In this document: positions 54,573-63,185 of the stretch, in pieces
How positions within the stretch are numbered: the first letter of the stretch is position 1
Layout: the number at the start of each line of letters is the position of its first letter
Source: Parahalioglobus pacificus
Lineage (GTDB): Bacteria > Pseudomonadota > Gammaproteobacteria > Pseudomonadales > Halieaceae
Reading direction: 5' to 3'
NCBI RefSeq assembly: GCF_014652275.1
Contig: NZ_BMYM01000002.1
Span: forward strand, 558,001-622,000
DNA: 64,000 nt
Translations under genes and position numbers: made by a program
Notes under the pieces: generated by a model
Told to the model about the DNA's origin: nothing
Database searches by the model: none
What the model saw: the letters and a program-made list of their open reading frames with translations, nothing else

Positions 54573-55385
54573 TCAGGTGCCGGGGCAGTCTTTGGCGGGC
54601 CCCTGAGTTTCGGGCAGCTGCGCCAGATTGTCGGCATCGACTACCGGCGCTGACCAGTCATCTTGCCAGATACACTCCCAGTAGTAACTGCGACGGAAGT
54701 AAAACTCCCAGGCGGCTTCGCGGCGCTGGAAAAACGGCACCCCATACAGGCGCTGCATCGCCTCCAGCTCTCTGGACAGACGCAGCGGTCCTGCATCCAC
54801 AGGGTCCATGCCCATGGCGACGATGATCTGGGCGATGCGCTCTTTGCCTGCTTTGTCATTCCCTGCGATGGGAATGGTCACCGGGCCACCCACGACCTCA
54901 GGGTCATCTATCACGTAGCTGGCCTGCAGGGCGAAGGTCTTGAACACGTGTGCTCCGGGGTTCCATGCTTGGATCATCTCTGCGCTGGATGTTTCCAGCA
55001 TCGGCTCGTAGTAGCCGTCCTCGGCTTGCTGATGCGGGAAGGACACGTCGATAACAATCTTGTCACTGAGGTTACCCAGATTCTGTGCCACGGTTTCCAT
55101 CGCCGGCCAGGGCACTGCCAGCACCACGATGTCGCCTTTTTGTGCAGCCTCGGCCTGGCTGAACACCTGCACACCATCACCGGTCTGGGCGGCAACGCCT
55201 TGGGCTTTCTCGCCCTGTGGGTCGCGTGATCCGTAAACAACGGTATGGCCCAAGGCATGGAATTGTGGCCCCAGGGAGTCGCCCATATCGCCGGTTCCAA
55301 TAATGGCTACCACCTCTTTTTCGCTCCCCCAGCTCATGGCTGTGGGTAAAAGCAGTAGCGCTATAACACTGACGAATCGCCTCAT
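54573..55385 (-). CDS. Exported Rossmann-fold protein, F420-dependent NADP reductase-like
   Basis: This 270-residue protein begins with a Sec signal (MRRFVSVIALLLLPTAMSWGS), followed by a Rossmann domain with the motif VVAIIGTGDMGDSLGPQF and YGSRDP, as in the NADP-oxidoreductase/F420 family. Nicotinamide cofactors are normally absent from the periplasm, so an exported member is unexpected. Cys in ECIWQDD near the C-terminus and the final CPGT may form a disulfide. It is 15 bases downstream of an SpdH-like gene, in the same operon. It could process the aldehyde or imine made there. Confidence 0.8.
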   Translation of the reverse strand: MRRFVSVIALLLLPTAMSWGSEKEVVAIIGTGDMGDSLGPQFHALGHTVVYGSRDPQGEKAQGVAAQTGDGVQVFSQAEAAQKGDIVVLAVPWPAMETVAQNLGNLSDKIVIDVSFPHQQAEDGYYEPMLETSSAEMIQAWNPGAHVFKTFALQASYVIDDPEVVGGPVTIPIAGNDKAGKERIAQIIVAMGMDPVDAGPLRLSRELEAMQRLYGVPFFQRREAAWEFYFRRSYYWECIWQDDWSAPVVDADNLAQLPETQGPAKDCPGT

Positions 55386-55400
55386 TGGTGATGTCTCCGA

Positions 55401-57314
55401 TTATCCAAAAAGTTCATTGACCGCGCGCCTCGCCTGCACCACAGCGGATTCGAACATGGCGCTTGCGCCTGCGTCGGAATTGGCAATGGCAATGCGTCCG
55501 CGGGTCTGACGGGCACGCACGTGCGGGAAGCGTGGGTCGTTGTAGTCTTCGTACCAGGGGTCGCCGTCCATCTCGCCGTAAAAGTACGAGTAACCATGCG
55601 CCCAGCGGTTCACGGTAATTCCCAGGATGTCCCGGTCGGGGTCGAATCCGCCCGGACCCAGCATGCCGGCCAACTGCGTACGCGTTTCCTGTTCCATGGT
55701 CTCGAAGGGTGTTGCCAGCAATTCGTAGCGCCCCATTCGATACTGGTCTTTACGTTTCATGGCGGGATCGCGGCCGCGCGGAAAGCGCTCAAGGTGAATG
55801 ACGGCAGGTTGTGAAGCGTCGGCGGAGTAGTTGTATCCGCCCATGCTCACAGGGAAATCCAGCATGGCATTGATGTGGTAACAGCCGGGTGCAAAGACAA
55901 TGCCCACGCCGAGCTTTTCCCAGGCCTCCCAGTTTCTCACCGCAACATTGGTGTAGAGGATGGGGGATTTTACCTGCTCTGACAGGGCCGCTTTCTGCGC
56001 GTCTGGCAGCGCGGGGCAGATGCTCGGGATAATCGCGTTGTAGCAGGCCATAACACAGTACTTGCCCTTGGCCCGGAAACTCTTGCCGTTACGCACGTAG
56101 GTGACATCCACGGCACTGCCGGCGTCTGAGACGTTAATCACGGTACTGTTCAGGCGGAGGTTGACCGCATTGTCCGGGGAATCCAGCTTGGCGTAGTCCA
56201 GCGGCGCCATCACCACGTCCGACATAGTGTTTCCCGGCATGCACTCGGGGATCATCTTGCGCACCAGCAAACGCGCAACCGCCGCGTTGCCATCGGGGAA
56301 GTGGTGAATGTAGGGCGGTGCCTTCTCTTGCACAATGCCGGTAGAGCCCAGGTTGGGGAGGCCCGCGTAAAAAATCCCCATGTCTGCCGAGACGCCGCCA
56401 ATGTGTGTGCCCGAGTCTGCTGCCAGGTCCTGAAGCAGCTTGAATAACGAGGGCTCGGTAATGCCCATAGTGTCGCGCAGGTACTGCTCGTAGCTGACGC
56501 TCCACAGGTAGGCCCATCGCTCGCTGTCGGTGTCGCCTGGGATGCGCTGTGGTTGCGGACGAACCAGCCCCTCTAGTTGCTCACGGGCTTTATCCGGTAA
56601 TGGCATAGCCGATACGGCCGCGTGCAGATCTATGGGCGGCGGCGCCACCTCCAGGTAGCCCTCCAGCATGGTGCCTAGCTCCATGGTTGCCAGGTGGCGT
56701 TGCCCCCAGAGCTTTTCATCAAAGTACAGCCCGGCTGCAAGATTATTGCGCCGGAAAAAATCCCAGTCGTAGGCGGTCTCGAACGCATCGAGATCTATGG
56801 CCAGATCGTCGAGCAGCTCCTTGGCTGCCTCGGGGTAGTCTTTGGGCTCCACCAATGTCTGGCTACCGCCATAGCCGATGAGGGTGTCGCCACCGGTACT
56901 GAATTCATTGCGCTTGGCGTGCCCACCGAAGTCGTCGTGATTCTCCAGCAGCAGGATGCGTGCGCCGGGGTAGGCCTTCTGCCAAAAGTGAGCCGCTGAC
57001 AGCCCGCTGATGCCCGCACCCACCACGATCAGATCGTAGTCGCTGTTGTCCTCTGCGCCGGGTGTCCCCCAATCTTGGCGGCCCTCTCTTGCCAGTGCAT
57101 GGGCCACTTCCCAGGCGCCATCGTGGTTGCCTCGCATTCCAGTGAGGCTTGGAGGATATTGCGTGCCGGCAAGCTCGGCGGCCAGGGCATTTTGTGCAAA
57201 CAATGATCCGGGGACAAAGCTGGCGGCAGCTGCGGCGCCAAAGCCATGCAGCAGATCACGACGACTGATTCCGCCGCCGGTGCGTGAGGACTTTGGCGTC
57301 TTAGGGTTGGTCAC
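55401..57314 (-). CDS. Tat-exported SpdH-like (spermidine dehydrogenase) flavoprotein, copy 1
   Basis: This 637-residue protein has a Tat signal with SRRDLLHGFGAAAAASF, then the segment QYPPSLTGMRGNHDGAWEVAHALA and an FAD motif VVGAGISGLSAAHFWQK followed by ENHDDFGGHAKRNEF. These segments match the periplasmic spermidine dehydrogenase SpdH of Pseudomonas, which cleaves spermidine to 1,3-diaminopropane and 4-aminobutanal. Heme binding reported for SpdH cannot be judged by eye. It is 35 bases downstream of the PhyH-type gene. Substrate preference may differ from copy 2. Confidence 0.85.
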   Translation of the reverse strand: MTNPKTPKSSRTGGGISRRDLLHGFGAAAAASFVPGSLFAQNALAAELAGTQYPPSLTGMRGNHDGAWEVAHALAREGRQDWGTPGAEDNSDYDLIVVGAGISGLSAAHFWQKAYPGARILLLENHDDFGGHAKRNEFSTGGDTLIGYGGSQTLVEPKDYPEAAKELLDDLAIDLDAFETAYDWDFFRRNNLAAGLYFDEKLWGQRHLATMELGTMLEGYLEVAPPPIDLHAAVSAMPLPDKAREQLEGLVRPQPQRIPGDTDSERWAYLWSVSYEQYLRDTMGITEPSLFKLLQDLAADSGTHIGGVSADMGIFYAGLPNLGSTGIVQEKAPPYIHHFPDGNAAVARLLVRKMIPECMPGNTMSDVVMAPLDYAKLDSPDNAVNLRLNSTVINVSDAGSAVDVTYVRNGKSFRAKGKYCVMACYNAIIPSICPALPDAQKAALSEQVKSPILYTNVAVRNWEAWEKLGVGIVFAPGCYHINAMLDFPVSMGGYNYSADASQPAVIHLERFPRGRDPAMKRKDQYRMGRYELLATPFETMEQETRTQLAGMLGPGGFDPDRDILGITVNRWAHGYSYFYGEMDGDPWYEDYNDPRFPHVRARQTRGRIAIANSDAGASAMFESAVVQARRAVNELFG

Positions 57315-57350
57315 AAGCGTGGTCCTGAGTGGTTTGCTGATCTGGATGTG

Positions 57351-58160
57351 TCAGGCGTCATACCAATGGCCATCGGGATCGTTCGGGAATACTCCCAGAA
57401 ACTCGCCGTGGGACTGGTAGCCCATCAGGCGGCGCACGTTCTCAGGGTACTGATCGGCGATTTCGCGAGGCACCGCAAGGTACTGGTTTTCTTCCTGGCG
57501 CAGCCATCCCAATGTATAGGTATTGATCAAACCCGAGCGGGAGGCCTCACTGTTGTTAGAACCGCCACCGTGCCAGGTTGAGCCGAAGTACAGCAGCAGG
57601 GACCCTACCGGCATGACCGCCTGCACGGCCTCGTCGCCGGGTGCTTCGGGTGCATCGCCGGTCCAGTGGCTGCGGGGCACCACTCGGGTAGCACCGTTTT
57701 CTACGGTGAAATCGTCCAGCGACCACATGGCACCCAGCTGATACTCCACACCCGGAATTCGCATTGGGTAGAAGTCATCGTCCTGGTGCAGCTCCTGATT
57801 GCCTTCCCCGGGCTGAATTTGAATGGCTGTGGTGCTGCCTATTCGGTAGCACTCACAGTGGGGGCCCAGTATTGCATCGGCCACCGCCATCACCAGGGGG
57901 TGGGCAATCAACGCCGCGGAAGCTGGGGAGATTGCCAATATGGCTGACAGCCGCGATGTGCGGTAGCCGTTAAAGTCGTTGTGAAACTTTTCCCCTTCCA
58001 CCAGGTAGTGTGGAGCGAGTTCCCGGTTGACCGCAGCCACCGTGTCGTCGTCGGCAACACATTCGACGATCGCGCCGCCATCCCTGGCCAGCGCGGCGAC
58101 GATATCGTCGAGCGCGGCGTCAGCGGAGAACCGGCGGAGTTCAGGCAGAGAGGCGGACAT
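57351..58160 (-). CDS. Phytanoyl-CoA dioxygenase (PhyH) family protein
   Basis: This 269-residue Fe(II)/2-oxoglutarate enzyme has His125 and Asp127 in [10 protein letters not shown], the distal histidine in [10 protein letters not shown], and the arginine in [10 protein letters not shown]. There is no signal peptide, so it acts in the cytoplasm while its operon partners are exported. It lies four bases from the cupin gene. Such enzymes hydroxylate diverse small substrates; a role in modifying an amine product before or after periplasmic cleavage is a guess. Confidence 0.88.
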   Translation of the reverse strand: MSASLPELRRFSADAALDDIVAALARDGGAIVECVADDDTVAAVNRELAPHYLVEGEKFHNDFNGYRTSRLSAILAISPASAALIAHPLVMAVADAILGPHCECYRIGSTTAIQIQPGEGNQELHQDDDFYPMRIPGVEYQLGAMWSLDDFTVENGATRVVPRSHWTGDAPEAPGDEAVQAVMPVGSLLLYFGSTWHGGGSNNSEASRSGLINTYTLGWLRQEENQYLAVPREIADQYPENVRRLMGYQSHGEFLGVFPNDPDGHWYDA

Positions 58161-58164
58161 CGTT

Positions 58165-58602
58165 TTACTCGAAGGCTGAGCCGTCTTCAGAGTAGATCAC
58201 CCAGATCTTGGTGTAGCCTTCGGTCTCCCAAATGCCGGTCCACTCCTTGGGCACGGTGACGCCTTCACCCGCGTTGATCACCTGCACGCTGCCATCGCTG
58301 GAGGTTAGCGTGACGCTGCCGCTGAGGAAATACATGAACTCATCAACGCCGTAGGGTTCGGTGATTTCAGAACGCGTGGCGCTGGACTTATAAACGCCGG
58401 AGGAGAACTTGCCATCGCTGGACAGCAGCGAGGTCACGTCCTCGGTGACATGGCCGTCATCGTGGGTGGTTTTAATCATGTCGTCTTGTTTGAACATGGC
58501 GCCGGCCAGGTCCTGCTGGCTCATCTTCGCGGGCGTGATGACCTCGGCCGCGACACTGGCGCTGAAAAGTAGAGACGCAATAACAGGTACATAAAATTTC
58601 AT
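58165..58602 (-). CDS. Exported cupin-domain protein
   Basis: This 145-residue protein has a clear signal peptide ([20 protein letters not shown]) and a single cupin barrel with [16 protein letters not shown] and [13 protein letters not shown]. The usual metal-binding histidines of cupin motif 1 are largely absent, so it may bind ligand without a metal. It lies 39 bases downstream of SpdH-like copy 2 and four bases upstream of the PhyH-type gene. It probably acts in the periplasm with the SpdH-like enzymes. Confidence 0.83.
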   Translation of the reverse strand: MKFYVPVIASLLFSASVAAEVITPAKMSQQDLAGAMFKQDDMIKTTHDDGHVTEDVTSLLSSDGKFSSGVYKSSATRSEITEPYGVDEFMYFLSGSVTLTSSDGSVQVINAGEGVTVPKEWTGIWETEGYTKIWVIYSEDGSAFE

Positions 58603-58641
58603 AGTGAGTGTCCTCGTGGATTAACGACCAGCGCTGCTGGT

Positions 58642-60504
58642 TCAGGTAGCGGCAAGTTGCTCGGAGACTGCGCGATAGGCGGCGTCTATCGCACCGTCAA
58701 CGTAGGCGTAGGCCTCTGAGTCAGAATTGGCAATTGAAATACGGCCCATCTGCGCGCGGCCAGCGATATGTGGACCGTTGAATCGGTTGTACTGTGCTGG
58801 CAAACCAACGCCTTCGAATTCATAGGCGTAGCCGTGTGCCCAGCGATTGAGCGTGATGGCCGCCAGATCGCGCTCTGCATCAAAGCCATAAGGGCCCAGC
58901 ATACCATTCAGGTGCCCGACGATATCCTGCTCAAAGTCCATGTAGCTCATGCCCAGCATTTTCGCGCGCCCCGCCCGGTACTGTGTGCGGCTGTCCAGGC
59001 CGCGTGCGGTGGGCGAGTACCAGGCCGTGATGACGGTCGGTTGATCAGGGCTCTGGCTGTACTCATAGCCACCCATGCTCACTGGGAAATCCAGGCTGAG
59101 GCGTTTGAACATCACATCCCCCGGGCTGTACATCATGCGGTATCCGCTGTCGGCAAAGGCCTGCCAGTTGCGAATCGCAAAGCTGCCTAACACAAAGGGT
59201 ATTTTGGTGGCATAGCGAAGCGCGTCAGCTTGTGCCCGCGGGATTTCCGGGCAGAGGTAGGGGATGATGTTGTTGTAACAGGCCAGTACCACATGTCGGC
59301 CGCGCGCCAGATAGCGATTGCCATTGTTGACGTAGGTAATGCCTACCCGCTCGCCCCTTTCATCGTGGGTGACGTTGACAGCGGTGCTGTTCAGGCGGAG
59401 ACGCACCGGGTTCTTCTCCGAATCCAAAGCCAAGTAGTTGGCTTTTGCCAGCACCAGGTCTTCCATGGTGCTACCCGGTATAGCCCCCGGGATTAGCTCC
59501 CGTACCAGTGCTCGCGCTACGCTGGCGTTGCCGTCGGGGAAGTGGTGGATATAGGGTTCCTCGCGCACTTGCTTGGCTTCAAAGCCCAAGCCCCGGGTGC
59601 CGGGGAATTCATACTCCAAGGCTTCCCAGGCAGATGCTGCCTCCCAACCCACGCCCAGCATTGGCAGGAAGGTATCCTGCAGTACGGCACATACGCCGTC
59701 TGTCATGTCCGCGTATTGTTTCAGGAAGTCCAGATAACTGATGTTGCGCAGCAGCGCTTCTTTCTCGGCCAGCGACTGGCCTGGCAGTAGGTCATCTTCA
59801 GTTGCGAACAAAGTGAGGAAGGCGTTTTGGTCGGCTTCACTGAGTGGCATTGCGCGCACAGCGGCCAGCACGGCCTCTTCGGAAAGCCCATCGCCTTCCA
59901 GCATATTGTCCACCAGCGCGCGCCGCCCAAAAGTAGGCTCGTCGAAGTAGATGCCGGGTTTCATGCCCCGGCTGCTGAAGAAGTCCTGGTCGAAGTACTC
60001 GTAGAATCCATCCAGATTGAATCTCAGCGCTTTCAATAGGCCGCTGGCTTCAGGCGAATAGGCTGAGGGCGTATCCAGTGTTTGGCTGCCCCCGTAGCCG
60101 ATCATGGCCCGACCATCCACGGTGAACTCATTGCGCCTAGCGTGGCCGCCAAAATCGTCGTGATTTTCGAGGATGAGTATGCGGCTCTCAGGCCCGTGTT
60201 GTCGGCGGAAAAAATAGGCGGCGCTGAGACCGGATATGCCGCCCCCGACCACAACGAGATCGTAGTCCGATTCTGGGGACTGTTTTGGCGCGGCAAATCG
60301 CTTTCCCTCGCGCGCGAGGGCGTGGGCGGCTGCAAAAGCAGCATCGGTGCTGCCGCGAATGCCGGTGAGGGCCGGGGGGTAATAGTCAGGGCCAAGGGCG
60401 TGGCTGGGCAATAGCCCTTTCGCCGCCGCCTCCAGCGGACTCAGTGACAGGGCGGTGCCACCCATTGCGACACCGCTAACGAAATCCCTGCGGGTAATAC
60501 TCAT
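58642..60504 (-). CDS. Tat-exported SpdH-like (spermidine dehydrogenase) flavoprotein, copy 2
   Basis: This 620-residue protein, the same length as Pseudomonas SpdH as I recall it, has a Tat signal (ITRRDFVSGVAMGG), the segment YYPPALTGIRGSTDAAFAAAHA, and an FAD motif VVGGGISGLSAAYFFRR followed by ENHDDFGGHARRNEF. It would oxidise spermidine or a related polyamine in the periplasm and pass electrons to the respiratory chain. It is the first gene of the minus-strand operon running to 53275, behind a terminator that separates it from the TonB receptor gene. Confidence 0.86.
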   Translation of the reverse strand: MSITRRDFVSGVAMGGTALSLSPLEAAAKGLLPSHALGPDYYPPALTGIRGSTDAAFAAAHALAREGKRFAAPKQSPESDYDLVVVGGGISGLSAAYFFRRQHGPESRILILENHDDFGGHARRNEFTVDGRAMIGYGGSQTLDTPSAYSPEASGLLKALRFNLDGFYEYFDQDFFSSRGMKPGIYFDEPTFGRRALVDNMLEGDGLSEEAVLAAVRAMPLSEADQNAFLTLFATEDDLLPGQSLAEKEALLRNISYLDFLKQYADMTDGVCAVLQDTFLPMLGVGWEAASAWEALEYEFPGTRGLGFEAKQVREEPYIHHFPDGNASVARALVRELIPGAIPGSTMEDLVLAKANYLALDSEKNPVRLRLNSTAVNVTHDERGERVGITYVNNGNRYLARGRHVVLACYNNIIPYLCPEIPRAQADALRYATKIPFVLGSFAIRNWQAFADSGYRMMYSPGDVMFKRLSLDFPVSMGGYEYSQSPDQPTVITAWYSPTARGLDSRTQYRAGRAKMLGMSYMDFEQDIVGHLNGMLGPYGFDAERDLAAITLNRWAHGYAYEFEGVGLPAQYNRFNGPHIAGRAQMGRISIANSDSEAYAYVDGAIDAAYRAVSEQLAAT

Positions 60505-60519
60505 GCAATCACCCTAGAC

Positions 60520-60545
60520 AAAAAAGCCCGGTCATGTGACCGGGC
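60520..60545 (-). terminator. Rho-independent terminator after the TonB receptor gene
   Basis: On the minus strand, GCCCGGTCA pairs with TGACCGGGC across a tight loop and is followed by six T (60525-60520). It lies between the receptor stop at 60575 and the SpdH-like ATG at 60504, so receptor and downstream operon are largely separate transcripts. Confidence 0.88.
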
Positions 60546-60574
60546 CTGTAAGCGTGAATAGATGAGAGGTGGGC

Positions 60575-62983
60575 TTAGAAGTTGTAGCCCAGCCTCACCC
60601 CGGCCGTGCGCGGTCGCGCGGGGCCAAACACATACTGTGGGTAAGCCGTGCCATCGAAGCCTTCACCGAACGTACCGTCATCCCAGGTGTTGTCGAACAC
60701 GTTCTCAACATAGCCGCTGACGAACCAGCTCTGGGTTTGGTAGCCCAGGATGATATCGGTCTGGTCGATAGTGTTGATGGTCTGCTCGGCCAGGCTGGGC
60801 GGAATCCAGTCACCGCGCATATCGTCCTCCCAGGACCAGGCTATGTTACCAAACAGTTCGCCGTTACCCATGGGGAATACCGCGTTGAGCACGGCAAAAG
60901 CCGTATACTCTGGAGCCAACGGCAGTTTCTCGCCCTCACAGTCATCCAGTGTGCCGCCCAGGTTCTCAGCTTCACCACAGAAGGCCTGAACATCGTTGGC
61001 TTCTGAATCCAGCCACGAGGCACCGACGCGCAGGTTGATATTGTCTGTCAGTGCTGCAGACACTTCCAGTTCCGCTCCCCAGCCATCGAGTGTGCCGACG
61101 TTACCCGCGACTGTCTGGAAGCCGGCGCCAACAGGGTTAGGCTGAGTAAAGAAGGACTGCAGGTCTTCGTACTCGTACAGGAAGCCGGTCAGAGCCACTT
61201 GCACCCGGTTATCGGCCAGCGCGGCCTTATAGCCAACCTCATAAGAAGTGACCGTCTCCTCGTCGAAGCTGGCGGGTTCGTCGACCCCACGTAATGCCTC
61301 TCCCTCGGAAGTCTCGCCGGTGGCGATATTTTGGAAGCCGTAGGTGTCGAAGCCGCCGGGCTTGTAGCCGGTGGCGACCGATGCGAACAACAGGGTGTCG
61401 TCATTCGGGCGCCAGTTGGCGACCAAACGGAACGTGGTGTCGCTCCAGCTGTCAGATGCGGACAATACACCATCTGGCGTTGCAGGCTGGCCTTGCACGC
61501 CGCCGGAGAACTGAGAGCCGCCGAGGTCGGCCAGGCGCTCGTTGGAATAATCACGGTTGTCTTCCTGATAGCGTACACCCGCTGCAATATCGAACTGCTC
61601 GCTTAAGGCATAACCCACCTCTACGTAGGCTGAGTAGCCGTCGTACTTGCCTTTGGTTTCGTTGTAATCGTTGATCAGGCCATTGGTGGATGGGGTGAAA
61701 TCGTAACCGGCGTAGTTGTAATAGGCCTGACAGCCACGATAAGCCTGGCCGGCATACAAATAGTAATTGAGATAAAGGTCGCAATAGACGTCTTCAGACT
61801 GGATATTGCCGAAGGTCGTCTCGATATCCTCCTCGTAATAAGAGATACCGGCGTACCAGTCCAATGGGCCGTCAGTCTGAGACGTCAGGCGTAACTCGGT
61901 TTCAAAATAGTCGCCAGACTGGAACTGCTCATATTCGAAAAGGGTGATCGGCAAGCCATCGAAGTCTTCACCGTACTCATAGTCGTGGTCTTTGTAGTGG
62001 GTCAGCGACGACAGCATTGCGAAGCCCAGATCGTAGTCCATCAGCAAGGTGAAGGCGCTCACTTCTGTTTCGTCTCGACTCCCTACTTCATCATTGACGT
62101 TCACGTTGCGGCTGTCGCCCACGTTCCAGGGCTCACCTCCATTGAGGAACAGGCCTGGGCCGCTGCTGAAGTTCGGGCCTTCACCCGTTACGCGGTAAAC
62201 GGAGCCTGATTGGTCTCGGTCGTCGTACTGAAGGATGAGGTCCCCGTTGAACTTCTCGGTGGTGTAGTTGAAACTCACGCGGAGCGAGTCGTTGTCGTGC
62301 TCGATCAGGTCATCGCCGCCGAACAGATTTTCAACGTAGCCGTCTTCCTCTGTATGTAAACCGGCGATGCGCATCGCGAAGTTGTCGGTGATAGGTACAT
62401 TCACGCCGCCCTCAAAGACGAACACGCCTCGCTCACCCACATCAATTTCCGCGAAGCCGTTCAGGTCGTCAGTGGTCGCCTTCTCGGTAATTACGTTGAT
62501 GGCCCCTGTTACTGCGCCACGTGCAAACAGGAAGCCCTGTGGTCCACGCAGGACTTCCGTACGCTCTACATCAAACAGGCCGCTAACGGCTGACCCGGTA
62601 CGACCTTGGTAGGTACCGTTCATGAAGAAGCCGATGGAGGGCTCTGCGCCGTTACCAAACAGATTGGTGCGTATACCTCGCACCGAAATAGTATCGAGGA
62701 AGGAGTCTTTGGAGTTGCCGGTGATACCCGGTGTGAACTGAATCAGGTCTTTGATGTCATTGAGGTTAAGTAACCGTGTTTCGGTGCCGCTCATGGCTGT
62801 CATAGAGACCGATACATCCAGTACGGATTCTGCACGCTTGGTCGCAGTCACAATGACTTCTTCCAATTGCTGTGCCCTTGCCGTTTCTGCGGTCAAGCTG
62901 GCGAGTAAGGCAGCAGAGACTGCTGTGGCCAAGCGCGTTTTGGACGCGGGTCGGCTCGTGAGTGAGTTCTCGGGCTTAGTCAT
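60575..62983 (-). CDS. TonB-dependent outer-membrane receptor
   Basis: This 802-residue receptor imports a substrate too large or scarce for porins. It has a signal peptide ending in ETARAQ, a TonB-box-like EEVIVTATKR just after it, a plug domain (about residues 55-165) with NDIKDLIQFTPGITG and ERTEVLRGPQGFLFARGAVTGAINVIT, and a 22-strand barrel ending in the aromatic GVRLGYNF. GGGAG precedes the ATG. It is next to the SpdH-like operon, so an amine-containing or bulky natural product could be the ligand, but the class is not decided. Confidence 0.93.
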   Translation of the reverse strand: MTKPENSLTSRPASKTRLATAVSAALLASLTAETARAQQLEEVIVTATKRAESVLDVSVSMTAMSGTETRLLNLNDIKDLIQFTPGITGNSKDSFLDTISVRGIRTNLFGNGAEPSIGFFMNGTYQGRTGSAVSGLFDVERTEVLRGPQGFLFARGAVTGAINVITEKATTDDLNGFAEIDVGERGVFVFEGGVNVPITDNFAMRIAGLHTEEDGYVENLFGGDDLIEHDNDSLRVSFNYTTEKFNGDLILQYDDRDQSGSVYRVTGEGPNFSSGPGLFLNGGEPWNVGDSRNVNVNDEVGSRDETEVSAFTLLMDYDLGFAMLSSLTHYKDHDYEYGEDFDGLPITLFEYEQFQSGDYFETELRLTSQTDGPLDWYAGISYYEEDIETTFGNIQSEDVYCDLYLNYYLYAGQAYRGCQAYYNYAGYDFTPSTNGLINDYNETKGKYDGYSAYVEVGYALSEQFDIAAGVRYQEDNRDYSNERLADLGGSQFSGGVQGQPATPDGVLSASDSWSDTTFRLVANWRPNDDTLLFASVATGYKPGGFDTYGFQNIATGETSEGEALRGVDEPASFDEETVTSYEVGYKAALADNRVQVALTGFLYEYEDLQSFFTQPNPVGAGFQTVAGNVGTLDGWGAELEVSAALTDNINLRVGASWLDSEANDVQAFCGEAENLGGTLDDCEGEKLPLAPEYTAFAVLNAVFPMGNGELFGNIAWSWEDDMRGDWIPPSLAEQTINTIDQTDIILGYQTQSWFVSGYVENVFDNTWDDGTFGEGFDGTAYPQYVFGPARPRTAGVRLGYNF

Positions 62984-63068
62984 GTAGGTCTCCCTGTCGA
63001 CGTTTCTGTAAAGTGTTCTGCAGGCGCACTTCTATCCGTCGTGTTGCTTTATCGTTCTATGAACACTA

Positions 63069-63169
63069 CTCGGTCTATGCCGCTTGGGTCCATAGCGTCG
63101 AGACCGAGAGTATGCCGAAAGAGGACGCCGTAAAAGCCACTGACCGTGAGGCTACCCCTAAAGGGGTAG
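63069..63169. promoter_or_regulatory. Inverted repeats upstream of the TonB receptor gene
   Basis: Two elements lie in the 202-base gap before the receptor. CTCGGTCT (63069-63076) and AGACCGAG (63101-63108) form an 8-bp inverted repeat with a nested CTATG/CATAG pair. Further out, CTACCCC-TAAA-GGGGTAG (63152-63169) is a perfect 7-bp inverted repeat, a good operator shape for a dimeric regulator. It is also just after the sulfotransferase stop but has no T run, so it is not an intrinsic terminator. Confidence 0.45.
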
Positions 63170-63185
63170 TGAGACAACGGCTGGG

